From: Microthyrium microscopicum
Taxonomy: Eukaryota > Ascomycota > Dothideomycetes > Microthyriales > Microthyriaceae
Length of the DNA: 64,000 bases
Reading direction: 5' to 3'
Assembly: GCA_010405405.1 (NCBI GenBank)
Contig: MU004236.1
Coordinates: forward strand, 508,576 to 572,575
Both the position numbers and the translations under genes were made by a program. The notes beneath the pieces were generated by a model, which searched no databases, was not told the origin of the DNA, and was given only the letters and a program-made list of their open reading frames with translations. Shown here piece after piece: positions 22,739-33,669 of the stretch; position 1 is the first letter of the stretch, and every line of letters begins with the position of its first letter.

Positions 22739-23701
22739 TTACGTTCGCTGTGTATACCCGCGATAAAGCCAGCTAGGCTCACCAAAGTTAACATCAACAT
22801 CAACATTCCCAAAAACCCCTATCGCCGGAAAGATATCACACTCCCCCCTCAATCCCACAATACTCTCCCTCGCATCATCCGTATGCAACAAATCCCAACC
22901 GCCCGCCTTAACCCCATTCCTCGTAAAGAACACCTCCGTCCTCGTCTGCGGCCCAGCCTTAGTATGCAGCGGCGTAAACATCATGCCCAATCCAATCGTC
23001 TCACCAGCCCTAAATGGCTCCGTAAAGTCAAACCCACCAGCATCATTACCAACATACCGTCTTCCATCATCGCTGTGGACCGCAAGGCTGCCTCGCTGCC
23101 ACCCCGGCAAACGAAACGGTGGGTAAGGCGGCGCGAAGAATCCAATCGCTATTCCACTATCTTGAGAAACCTCGTTGTGACGGTGAAGCATACTTCCGAT
23201 GCGTGAGTGTTGTTTGCCGATACTGTGGATGCCGATTTCAAAGTAGATTGTTTTTGCGCGCTCGGTTAACATGGGGCTGTCATCGTAGTGTGAGTATGCT
23301 GGGAGTGCTGTTTGGAATAGCGTGTCTTTGCATCCATTGGACGTAACGCGCCATATTGAATGGTTGACGTTAGTTTGGTTGACTGTGCCGTTGAAGCCGG
23401 GAGGCATGATCAGTGTATGTTGATGTGCATGAACTGATCGCAGAGTAGCGTCGTCCATGGCAAAAGGCGGCGCGAGTGGAAATGCGGCACACCATCTTTG
23501 GGCATTGTCTGCTTCGTCGGTGGTTGCATTGGCGGCGGAGGAGAATTCATGCAAAAGACCGGGTGGTGGAGGATATGCTGGGGCTGAGTTGTCGTCCCAG
23601 GCTGGTTGTGCTGGTGGAGGATGGGGTTGATGTCCAGGAGGAGGACCAGGTGGAGGGGCTGCTGAGTAGGCTGGTAGTTCTTCGTCGTCGTTGTTCGTCA
23701 T
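22739..23701 (-). CDS. SPRY-domain protein with Pro-rich N-terminus
   Basis: Single-exon frame of 320 residues starting at ATG 23699-23701. Residues 1-60 are Pro/Ala-rich, with an acidic start followed by ELPAYSAAPPPGPPP, which includes a PAY-type motif that could bind WW domains. A SPRY fold is visible at about residues 145-315: YFEIGIHSIGK, IAIGFFAPPYPPFRLPGW, GSLAVHSDDGRRYVG, EPFRAGETIGLGM, EVFFTRNG and a final FPAIGVFGNVDVDVNFG. SPRY domains bind short peptides. Fungal relatives include Ssh4/Ear1-like Rsp5 adaptors, which also carry PY motifs, but no transmembrane segment is seen here, so that role is only a possibility. Confidence 0.85.
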   Translation of the reverse strand: MTNNDDEELPAYSAAPPPGPPPGHQPHPPPAQPAWDDNSAPAYPPPPGLLHEFSSAANATTDEADNAQRWCAAFPLAPPFAMDDATLRSVHAHQHTLIMPPGFNGTVNQTNVNHSIWRVTSNGCKDTLFQTALPAYSHYDDSPMLTERAKTIYFEIGIHSIGKQHSRIGSMLHRHNEVSQDSGIAIGFFAPPYPPFRLPGWQRGSLAVHSDDGRRYVGNDAGGFDFTEPFRAGETIGLGMMFTPLHTKAGPQTRTEVFFTRNGVKAGGWDLLHTDDARESIVGLRGECDIFPAIGVFGNVDVDVNFGEPSWLYRGYTQRT

Positions 23702-25125
23702 TGTACGAAGTGTTCCGGTGCAATGTAATATTGCGGCTAAGAAGGTGATGTATTTTCTAAGATCCTGGCTTGGTAGTAGTTGTTGGGTTGTCAGTGATCG
23801 TTTTTATAGAGAGTGCAAGATGTGGGGGCAATTGGCAATCAGGCTACACCTTCACAGCCCAGGTCCGTATTTCGTTGGTAACCAGCGAATATCGTTTGGC
23901 GACCAACGATGATATTGGTGATCAGTGTTCCGTATCCGTACAATAAGAATATCGCATAACAAACGGAGGTCAGTGTAAACATAGAGTAAGGAGGGATAGT
24001 AGCTCCTTCCACATGTTCCAAGACTAGTTCGTTCCTTCCATGCCGCTTGAGGATTGTGCTTGCCCCAATACCCACGCGGCTGCAAGCAAGGCAGGAACAA
24101 TTGAAATGCACCCCGCGGTCGTACCTGCCGCAAAGGAAGAACGGGGAGTCTAATTTAGCCTTGCCATTTTCACTATCAAAGTCGAGGTGTGATTCAACCT
24201 TACTTCATCTTTGCCGCAACTACTAGGTTCAGTTCATTCTCTCCAGCATCCAATTTGTATCAATGCAGCTAACAGAAGAGGGAACAGGAATTGGAATCCA
24301 GGATGCAGAGATTCAGAAAGTGACGTTCGGCTTGTCCCCACTCAGAACAAGGACTGCGATATCAAATACTCCACAGTGAAGGCTTGATTACCTGGGGATA
24401 CCTTGACCGGAATTCCGAATATTCTGACTGATCAGCAAGGTTTCTTTGTGTCGGGACACCTGAAAGAGACGTGAGAATTGGCTTGCAAGGTCCACGAGTT
24501 TAGTTCCCAGCCATCTGTCTTTTGGTCTGACATGATTGGCATTGTCTTGAACATCAACAACTGCAATCCAAGATCAACACCACTTGTCAAATCCGGCACT
24601 GTGGCTCTAGAAAAACACTTCGGCACGGGCCTACAACTCCAGCCTGGCGCGCTTAGCAGCATGGCATCTGAACTTGCAGGCGGCGCACAGCGTACCCAGC
24701 GTTCATTGCTTCTTGGACGTGCAAGGGCAGCGCTGCAACAGCAAAGGCGAGGACGGGTTGTTTTGTGAGATTTGAAGAGACACCCGCAGACAGGGTCATC
24801 GTCGGCCCAAGCTCGTGCAGGCAACTGCAGATGTCGGCTGAAAGTTGAGCGCTTGTTGCGCAACTTTAACTGGTTGTCAGCAACTCTAGCCGTGCGCCTC
24901 AGCATTAACGATCCCAGCCCTGCGCCCTCAATTGGTTCCAATGACCATGCTGCTGGACGCCAGTTCAACATCTGACTTGGAGTTGCAATGCTTAGAATGC
25001 TATCAAAGACTCAAAGTGCAGACGTCAAGCCAAAGGATCCCAGGCAGAGTGCCACTCCCTAGAATCTCCCCTTGAACTGTGTTTCCGAGATTGATTCCGA
25101 GCCTCCATGAGAAACATGACAATGC
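23702..25125. other. Gene-poor stretch upstream of the MITE
   Basis: The first 200 bases should contain the promoter of the SPRY gene. The two long frames between 24,432 and 24,975 are mirror images on opposite strands without motifs. No gene is supported. Confidence 0.4.
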
Positions 25126-25276
25126 TACCGTTTTTACCCTTTCAGTTGCAACGCTCTAGCGCGCTTTTTAAGGCGAGGTTTCTCCGTGAAGGACAGCGAG
25201 TCACTCCCTAAAGTCAGAGCGCCCCCAGCAAATAAAAGCGCGCTAGAGCGTTGCAACTGAAAGGGTAAAAACGGTA
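25126..25276. mobile_element. 147-bp MITE, copy 2 (TA target duplication)
   Basis: This copy lies at 25128-25274 and is flanked by TA. It has the same 147-bp length and the same outer 21 bases (CCGTTTTTACCCTTTCAGTTG) as the copy at 9197-9343, and the 75-bp loop aligns without gaps. The inner arm block at 25149-25157 is CAACGCTCT, where copy 1 has GGATAGGTT. The partner block at 25245-25253 is changed to match, so the hairpin stays perfect. Confidence 0.9.
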
Positions 25277-25914
25277 GAACCCCGGCATGGCTGCTATCTT
25301 TGTGGTGAGTTGCACGGGGCTCTCATCAAATGCATGAACTTTGTAGCCGTAATTTGAGCCGGAACGAGCTCCCCGTACCCATTAGTAACTATCGAAGGAT
25401 TACACTAATTGCCAAATATCTCCTCACTGACCCAAAAGCATCGCGAGGCGTCTTTTAGACCGTTTAGCAGTGGTTCGTGGGACGCGATTAACGGAAACGG
25501 GAAAGTTCTGTGCTGCTCAGAACTTCTCTATACCAAGCTGTCTTTGCCTCTACTCTTACCTTTCCAACATTTGCATAACCAGCTTCATAAGCGTCTGGAC
25601 TCCTTCTCTTCCTTTGTGTCAAGTGTAACTCTCTTGATCAATCTGGATATGCAGCTTAAGATCGCCCCTAACCATTAACATTCGACTACATGAAAGTTGT
25701 TCGTTGCAGTTATCTCGACCAATCCCGGTTGCCCATCCCGCCATCCTGCATTTGAGCATCGCTTTCGGCCTGCTGACAGGTCCGCTGCAACCTTTCTCCT
25801 CTCGCAGACTCTCTCCAACCTTTTAAAATTGCATCCACGTCCATCAGTTCTGCACCTTAATCAACTTGAGCATCCTTCGGTGTGCTGTGTAGCATAGCCT
25901 CTCTCTAGCCAGGC
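25277..25914. promoter_or_regulatory. Upstream region of the Ser/Pro-rich gene
   Basis: No gene is supported. From about 25,500 the plus strand is rich in CT tracts (CTTCTCTTCC, CTTTCTCCTCTCGCAG), as in fungal core promoters and leaders, ending at the predicted ATG at 25,915. Confidence 0.4.
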
Positions 25915-28476
25915 ATGGCCATGGCTTCGGCACAGGCTTTGGTATGTTTCATTGGCCCACCTTCGTGCCCACTCACATCTTGCGACTAGACTTCTCATAA
26001 CTAATACTGTAACTTAGTTGCCGAGCCCAACTCTGAAATCTGCGTTCTCTCCTTACACAGAATCCCCTTCATCACCCGCGCCATATTCGCTAGTCTTCAG
26101 ACAAATGCAGAGGTGAGACTTGACACGCCGCATGACAAGCATTCGACTTACTTTTCATTTCCAGACATTCCGCCAATTCGGACTCGCTCGCTCCGCCCTC
26201 ACCATATCCAGCTACTGTAGACCCGTCTCCAGTAGAGTCAAATACTTCAGCATCTACGGACTCTACAGACATCGAGGTGGACGATTCGCATGATGGCATT
26301 GACGATGCAAGATCTCCAGCCATCGAACTGCTCAGTCCAGCCGGCCATGACACACCGGTATGCGCTACAGTCTTCATGACATTTACTAGGCTGACCAAGG
26401 CATTAGCCACTACCAGTACGAATAGACACCGAAAGCGCCGCTCGAACGCAGCCTTCCCCAGATAACGATCCACAATCTGTTATACATGCGCCAAAAGGTT
26501 TCAAGGGATTCGCAAATTCTCTTCCGACTCATCATGAAGATCCCAACAGCCCAGATACTCATGTAGTCCAAGAATCGAGGAGGGGTTCCACTGTGCCTGC
26601 TGTAGACCGGCGACGCTCCACATCATCCCCCGATGCGAAATCCGAACATACAGTCACTTCACCTGATAGAAAGGACAAGTCCGATCCTAACGCTCAGGTA
26701 ACTTTTTGTCAACTTCCATCAAGCGAATCAAACTAACAACACACAGTCTGGCAAAGATACTGCTCCAATTGACACAAGTGTGCCTGCCAGCAGGCATGGA
26801 GCAGGATCAACTCCACGTGCCTCAACCGCCGAAGAAGCAGAAGCAGAATGGAAAAGGCGACGATCTAGGCACAGTAGAAACTTATCAGGTAATCATCGGT
26901 AGTTTGGAAGTAAAGAGTAAGCTAACTAAAAGCAGAAGAATCCGACGACTCAGAACAGACCAATGGCAACGACGACTCTGGCTCAGGCGTGGAATCCATC
27001 GGAGCTGCTCTGAGGAGTATCACTTCTTCTGAAGAAGACGTTGCATCTTTAAAAGCAGCTCTAAGTGAATGCTGGACTTTATGCAATACTCTAGCAACCT
27101 TAAGTTCGTCGCATCGGCAACGAATGTTCAGCTTCGGAGGAATTGGTGAAATACAGGAACAAGCATGGAAAAGTTGCTGGAGGCTTTGCCAGAAACTATA
27201 CGAAAGCAGGGACGAGGATCATTCTAGCCAGGCCAAACCAACTCTGGAGCTATGCCGGGACTTCTGCCAGGCTCTATTTGAAGCACGAGTTCGAGGGGAT
27301 GAAGTTACAGACTCCATCCTCCGAGTCAGTTTCGAGTTGAACAACCACCTCCACAACACTCAAGATCGCAACCTGCCCGATGTTTTTACAGAAAGAACTT
27401 TGGAATTTTACCTAACCATGTGCCATCGGTTGATGAAGCAGAGAACATCCCTCCCAGAGGAGACGGACTCTCTATTGAGAGCTTGTTGGGGTCTTGCGGA
27501 GCTTTTATTTAGCTTGAGAGAGAACAACAGGGACAACAAACCAGTAGATGAAGAAATGCTCAGTTCTGCTGTCCAAGCTTGTTGGGATCTCTGCGATCTT
27601 TTCAGAGAAGGCTGGACTCAGGTAAGGCCTGATCGAGGAACACCTCGTCCATATCAAAGCAGGTTTCCGCCTGGACCTGGAGGATATTCTTCGACTCAAA
27701 GCTATGCATCCAGCCGCACCGGCATGTCCCGACCTCCTTCTTCCCTTTCACTAGTAGAGCAAAATCTTCCCTCTGCTCAGGAGCGGCGACTCCGCAATCA
27801 GATCGTTCCAGAAACGCCGACGACGATCTTTGATGATCGCGATGATGTTGCGTCCCCGACAGAGTCCGCCATGCCAAATATTCTAGTACTCGGACCAGAC
27901 CATCCAGCTATGCAGTCTCGCGTAGCTCAGAACCGATGGCCAAGTAGTGCCTCACAAGCATCTAGCTACGTTTCCGAGGCTTCACGGAATACCGGCTCTA
28001 CTCGAACAGTAGGCGGATCGCAGTACAATCAAAGAATGGTGGAAAGTTCACAAACATCCCCAAAATCAGTAATATCTACAACCTCCAATGGTGAAGACCC
28101 ACACCTTGTCCGCATCAAAGCTCTCATCCTCAAAGCTGCTCAAAACAATGGATATCCACGAAACAGCAGCATAAATCCGCCATCTCTCCCGAACTATGTA
28201 TCAGGTCTGCCAGTCACGTCGTTCGGCCACTTGCCTTGGCAAATATCGCTCTTTGAGTCGTATCGGAAACTCGTACTGTCGGATCCGACTCTACGCGATA
28301 CCAATAGCCTTCCTATAGGCAAAAGACTGTCTGCTCACGAGATTGCCAAAGCCGTGCTGTGGATCAGCAAAAATGAAGCTTTCCAGTGGTTGCATAGCCT
28401 GTACAACTGGGTCTTTGGCTTTGATCCAGAAGAAAGTCTCAACGGGTCCAACTCTGGAGTTGGTCTACAGGTCTGA
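25915..28476 (+). CDS. Hypothetical Ser/Pro-rich helical protein, 762 aa
   Basis: I do not recognise this family. Six exons are needed to keep one open frame: 25915-25941, 26018-26112, 26165-26357, 26407-26697, 26747-26888 and 26936-28476 (2289 nt). Residues 1-260 are Ser/Pro/Asp-rich and probably disordered. About residues 265-450 form a helical region with regularly spaced Cys/Trp and repeating CWxLC-type units (SECWTLCNTL, KSCWRLCQKLYES, RACWGLAELLFSL, QACWDLCDLFREG), which look like three or four copies of a helical repeat. The rest is another disordered segment and a C-terminal helical block ending in a Gly/Asn-rich tail. Clean junctions with branch-like CTAAC/CTGAC motifs support the model. 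The second ATG at 25,921 is an alternative start. Confidence 0.75.
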
Positions 28477-29136
28477 TTTCCGAATACTTAAAACACCAAT
28501 TCTTTCAGGTTCAACGAACTCGCCAATCCCTTCAATTCACGGATCGACAAATATCTTCAAACATCGGACAGCGTGGTCTGACCAACATACTTTCTCGCTT
28601 TTCATCGCTAGTTATATACCCCTACCTCTCGTTTTCTTCGAATATTTCCTCAAATTTTCTCACCCAAAGATTTGGCCCGGATCGGCACCTTAGACAGTAA
28701 ATATGGCACATTGGAATAGGATACATTGGGGCATTGAGAGTGACCCAATTAGGCTTGTCGGTGGTTGGATGTCTGGGCTTTCAGGATGGGCAAATGGTTT
28801 GTATAGTTTTGGATACAGCCATATTAGACTAGAGTAGTCACATATCTGTGCCAGCGGGCAGAACAATCCAGCCAATGATCAAAAACTGTGACCTCTCCAT
28901 CCTTCTGTGACTATTGAGTAGCCAAAGATTAAGCCGATGAGTTAGAAGTTTTACGCGCGCTTGAGGCTCTAGCGCGTAAGATGAGGCTCAAATTCATGAC
29001 CATAAGGCTGAAGACAAGGCTGGCTGATCACTACTTTCATGCGCTCTCAAGAGTGCAGAGTCCGAGCTGACTTGTTATCATTATTGTTATGGCATCAATT
29101 TAATCAGCCATCTACATCAACCGCTCAGATTATCTA
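28477..29136. other. Convergent intergenic stretch
   Basis: This lies between the stop codons of the Ser/Pro-rich gene (+) and the NCS1 permease (-). It should hold both 3' untranslated regions. I see no repeat or RNA gene. Confidence 0.4.
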
Positions 29137-31262
29137 TCAAACTTCCAATTTTTGCACAGAGCTGCCCTCTTGCTTTTCACCCATATGTACACCATGTATC
29201 TCCTCGACCGAGTGATCAGACAACACATCAGCATTTGACGTGTCAAATGGCAAAATGAGGAATAGTACATAATAAATGATCCTGTAGCACGAACGTTTAG
29301 TCTAGGTTTCAGATCGCAGTGTCTATCGAGCTACACTTACATTGCAAACACCAAGCCATTCAGCCATGAGAAGGTGTAGAATTCAATCTCTCCTTTGGAA
29401 ATCTTGACGGCTGGATTGATCGCATGAGCTAGACCGGGTAGCTGAGGAGCCATGCCGAGCAATAGAGCTGCAATAGCGCGAGGATTGAAACCTTTGTTGT
29501 ACCAGTATATACCGTGGGGCTTGTAAAGTTGGACGATATTGTAGGTCTTTGCTCTCCGGATGATTAGGTAGTCGCACAGTAACACTAGGATCTCGTTAGC
29601 CCATGGATTGAATAGGATACAGCTGCAGGATAGATGACTTACCACCAACTAAAGGTCCCAAGAAAGTGCTATATCCTCCAATGAAATTGAAAAATGTAGA
29701 TGCCTTGGCCTGAATAAGCCAAGGATTGCACGCAAAGCCTACTATAGCGCAAATGACTTGTCCTCGACGGAAGTTGATGTATTTTGGGAATGCAGCTGTC
29801 AAGTCATTGCCGAATGGGACTGAGTTGCCGGAAATGTTGGTTCCAAGCATTGCAAAGGCGAATAGTAATCCAGCGAAGAACTTTGCTGGTCGGTTGTCCC
29901 AGAGCAATATGATCTCGGTCGGGTTCCAGAGTACTTGGCCATATACGACTTGAGATGTTGCTGCTAGGATTGAGCCAAGGAGTTCGGTGAGGGTGATGAA
30001 GAGTGGTAATGCGATTGCTTGGGCTGCTGCGGAGGCTCGTGGTTGTCTTGCGTATCTGGTTATGTCTGGCATGCTGGGAGTTGTTAGTATTTATTTCGTC
30101 AGAATATAGACTTGATAACGTACTTTACTGCAAAGGTGGCATTTGCGCCTATTGTTGCTAGAGTTGTGGCACAAAATACATATCCCTATAAGAGACATTA
30201 GTTCGAAATTATGGTGATTGATGGAGGATAATTTACCACTGACCACCCGCCCTCGATCTTGTTAGGTATGGAAAAGAGTGGCCCGACGCCGTGGGAAGCA
30301 GTCAAAGCCCAAGTGAACAATGCTACATAGAAGAAAGGCATCTATAAGGAATGGTCAGAAGAATTTCGTGGACTGCATTTGAGCTTCTTACCAAAACAAT
30401 CTTCACAGTGAAGATCCATCGTAGCGCCGAGATTGATATAAGCAGGAACGGAAACGATGCGAGCCAGAACAGACTGAAACATAGCAAGTCTGGTGCTGTA
30501 ATGGCGGCACTGGCTGGAAGGCTGTGCGCATGCCAGGTTTTAAAGGATGGCCAGATTGCTTGGGTTAGATATTAGTATCTCTTGTTCTTTTGATGGTCAA
30601 TGTCGAGTCGCATACCTTCTATCATACATCGTACGGCACCTCCTCCTAGAGTCGCAATGACTCCATAAAGGATGAGACAGAATATCCCGCGAATCAACAG
30701 AGCAATATAGGAACCCCACATTCCAAAAGCAGCTCGAGCAAGTACTGGAAAGTTAAGGCCTGTTTTAGATCCTAGGTAGCCTGTGATTACCACTGGTGGC
30801 TAACTTTGCTGTCAGCCCAAGTTCAGATCAACTCGAAATTTCTCATTTGCAAGAGATGGAATAGCTTACCGTGACAAGGCAATTTCCAACGAAACAAGCT
30901 GCAACAGCCAGACCAGGGTTCAAGCCTAATGCCACAGCACTCGATGCCTGTGTAAGAGTTAATTGTCAACTCACTACTTCGGGAGCAAGAAAGATCAGAA
31001 TGAAGTCGTACCGTCTGCATCTGGGCCGCATTGAAACCTTTTCAAAAGTTAAAACAAGTTCAAACTAGATTAAAATGGTTTCTTCCATACCTTCGCCAAT
31101 CCAGAATCCCGATACCTGCCACCATTCCCAAGTTCTGTGTTCCTGTGGGACAGGATCTAAATCTTTATTGCTCCATCGAGCGGAATCTCCTTCTGAGGTA
31201 AACGATCCTTCTTCAGGATATAGTACTAGGTACTTGTCATGAATGGAAGTAATCGTATCCAT
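29137..31262 (-). CDS. NCS1 nucleobase/allantoin-type permease
   Basis: Predicted plasma-membrane cation symporter of the NCS1 family, which carries purines, pyrimidines, allantoin or related compounds. The ten exons are 31262-31091, 31037-31012, 30947-30870, 30799-30616, 30558-30392, 30341-30237, 30185-30124, 30073-29643, 29584-29341 and 29281-29137 (1614 nt, 537 residues). About twelve hydrophobic segments are present. Family marks include NKDLDPVPQEHRTW with WWQVSGFWI near the N-terminus, GLNFPVLARAAFGMWGSYI, an NMPDITRYAR segment, and DYLIIRRAKTYN followed by YWYNKGFNPRA. The C-terminal tail is polar and may carry trafficking signals. It is divergent from the PuuE-like gene across a 586-bp shared promoter, which suggests a shared substrate pathway. 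The exact substrate cannot be read from the sequence. Confidence 0.92.
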
Positions 31263-31848
31263 ATTGGATACTTGTGAACGATAAGAAATGGTCAGGAAAT
31301 AGTAGAGACAGCTTGTTGGTTCAACCGCTCAAGCAAGATCCATGAGTTGATCTTTTCCTGGAAACAGAACGATAGATATAACTATTTTCAGACATTGACT
31401 TCTCTCATGTTCCTAAGTAAAAGTCACTAGTACTTTTCAAGTCTTCTGGACCCTTATCTTGGGATCTTAGGCGACATCGGATTTGATAGGTTGAAGCTTG
31501 ACTAGCCCATTGCCCGCGGGCCCGCGGGCATCAGTCTGACTTCCCTAGTTCTATCATTTCCTACTTTTTGATTTGCTGCTTTATGATTTCTCCATATCAT
31601 GCACAAGTCTTAATGTTCGATTAGCCTGATTGCCATGTTCCTTGCGGGTAACAAAACGGCGAGGTTTATAGAACCCGCGGGCCCCGAAGCCTTTCACATG
31701 TTGTCAATGGCTTCAGAAACATCTGGATTCGAAGAATTGAGATGAAAGACAACATCTTTTGAACCAAACTGTGTCTGTTTTTCAGCTTTCTGCAATTGAA
31801 AGACTCGAGCCTACAGTTGCGGTCATCACTTCTCAACAACCCGCGATC
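31263..31848. promoter_or_regulatory. Shared divergent promoter, permease / deacetylase
   Basis: This 586-bp region separates the starts of the NCS1 permease (-) and the PuuE-like gene (+). It contains a 20-bp GC-rich palindrome at 31511-31530 and a further CCCGCGGG at 31674-31681 in an otherwise AT-leaning stretch. The start of the deacetylase is set at ATG 31849. Upstream in-frame codons exist but there is no earlier ATG in that frame's open part. Confidence 0.6.
31511..31530. promoter_or_regulatory. Candidate Zn2Cys6 operator (perfect 20-bp palindrome)
   Basis: The sequence is a perfect palindrome made of two tandem CCCGCGGG units (TG at the left edge, CA at the right edge). Zn2Cys6 proteins typically bind paired CGG/CCG triplets, and a Zn2Cys6 gene lies 2.1 kb to the right. 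A third CCCGCGGG sits at 31674-31681. The regulatory role is inference. Confidence 0.5.
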
Positions 31849-33148
31849 ATGCCTATTGTCCACGAGAGCCCTTTACAGTCTGTTGATGGAGTCGCTGTTA
31901 GCATAGACGCGACGAACATCGACCCATTGAAAGGGACGCGATTTGACTTTCCTCGAGACCTCATTGGTTACGGGCGGGATTCCTTCGACCCCAAGTGGCC
32001 CAATGGCGCGAAAATCGCCGTGTCCTTTGTCATCAACTACGAAGAAGGTGGTGAGAGATCGCTTCTTGAGGGCGACAGTCAAACAGAATCAGTATTGTGG
32101 GAACAAGCTCACGTTCCTGTTCGGATTGGATCAAGGGATCCTAAGATAGAAAGCGATTATGAATATGGTTCTCGGGTTGGTGTTTGGCGTTTACTGAACC
32201 TATTTGAGAAACATGGTGTTCCAGTGACTGCTTATGCCGTAGGTCAGGCATTGGAAAAGAATCCAGCAGTGGCAAAGGCCTTCGTAGATGGTGGACATGA
32301 AATTGCTAGTCATGGTTATCGGTCAGTGGTTCTTTCTCGATACAGCTTCTAGGCTGTGACTAAAACTTTCCCCAATGAAAAACATTACTATATGTACTAA
32401 CACTTTTCAGATGGATACCGTATCACAACATGAGTCCTGAAATGGAAATGCAGTATATAAAGAGACAACTACAGAGTTTGAAAGCAAGCACTGGTTCATA
32501 TCCAGTGGGCTGGTTTATAGGTAAGACTCGGCTTCTCTTACTACTTTCTCTCGGCTTCGTTTGGACACAAATGGGTCCCCCTGACTGGTGATATTTGCAA
32601 GATGGATTGAAGCTGACAAGTTTCCAGGCCGCTGTTCACCGCATACAAAAGCACTTATTCATGAGGCGCATCAAGATCAAGACACCCCTCTGCTATACTC
32701 TTCTGACGCGTTTAACGACGATATTCCATATTGGATCGATGTACCCTCCGAAGAGTCAAGTCCGAATCCTAAAGGCCTGTTGATGATGCCATACTCATAT
32801 GACTGCAATGATCTGAAGTTTCAGATTGCGCCTGGTAGCTGGAGTTCTCACACCGCCTTCTCAGACTACCTGAAAGCTTCGTTTGATACTCTTTATGTCG
32901 AAGGAATTGAAGGTAGGCCAAAAATGATGACCATAGGTCTTCACTGCCGAATTAGTGGTAAACCTGGTCGCTTTTCAGCCATTGAATCATTTCTCAAGTA
33001 CATTCTTGAAAAGGAGAATGTTTGGATAACAACAAGGAAAGATATCGCACTTCACTGGAAGGAGACATTTCCGTATGAAAAGAAGAGCTCAGAGAAACAG
33101 GCGAGCAAACAAACGAACGGAAATCATGCATCCAATGGTTATCATTAG
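31849..33148 (+). CDS. PuuE-type polysaccharide deacetylase family (allantoinase-like)
   Basis: The three exons are 31849-32321, 32411-32520 and 32628-33148 (1104 nt, 367 residues). The second acceptor is TTTCCAG at 32621-32627, since the nearer AG puts the frame out. Family marks are FPRDLIGYGR, the IAVSFVINYEEGGE strand, GHEIASHGYRW, YPVGWFIGRCSPHT and LYSSDAFNDDIPYW, the set seen in PuuE (cofactor-independent allantoinase) and related metal-dependent deacylases. In this subgroup the first NodB motif has NYEEG in place of the usual Asp pair. It probably acts in the cytosol, since no signal peptide is seen. The last 20 residues are a polar Lys/Asn/Ser tail. The adjacent NCS1 permease fits uptake of a purine-derived ureide followed by its hydrolysis, but chitin-oligomer or other amide substrates are not excluded. 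Confidence 0.88.
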
Positions 33149-33669
33149 CTTTTGTCTCTTCGTACTAGTAGTCTTCCCCTCCGCAATGAATCCCTTAGCG
33201 ATAAAGTTTATGCTTTGACCCTGGATGTTGTTTTGAATTCGATGCTTGCATAAGCTTGTTGTGTATAACCATCCATATTGACAATTAGAACTATTGAGCT
33301 CCTGCGTGTTAGGTCCATGAAGTCAGACATGTTCAAAGTTCTAGACTACAAATATGCATGTAACAAAAAAGGAAAGACGTGTGCAAAAGAGCTCGTTAAT
33401 CTTTCGAATACCATAAATAGTGCTTCAAATACTAAAAGGCTGTGTTAAGGCAACCAATCAAGCTGTTTAAATGATGAGATGTGGCGTTCTTCCATGCCTG
33501 CATCAAGATAAGCTTGACTCAAGTCAAGATGGTGATGTTGAGCGTCCCCTGACCTCATTCCTGCCTCTCACCATCTGCTGTTGTATAACGCTTAGTCTTC
33601 AACAAGACAGAGGCCTACTTTTGAATAATCCAACCTCTTCGACTCGAATGCATTCAATTCTGGGGTAGA
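33149..33669. promoter_or_regulatory. Upstream region of the cluster regulator
   Basis: This lies between the deacetylase stop and the Zn2Cys6 start at 33,670. It should hold the 3' end of the former and the promoter of the latter. No gene is supported. Confidence 0.4.

Noticed and set aside
24432-24975. Overlapping 179- and 96-codon frames on opposite strands
   Set aside because: Mirror frames without motifs or coding bias; more likely GC-driven chance.
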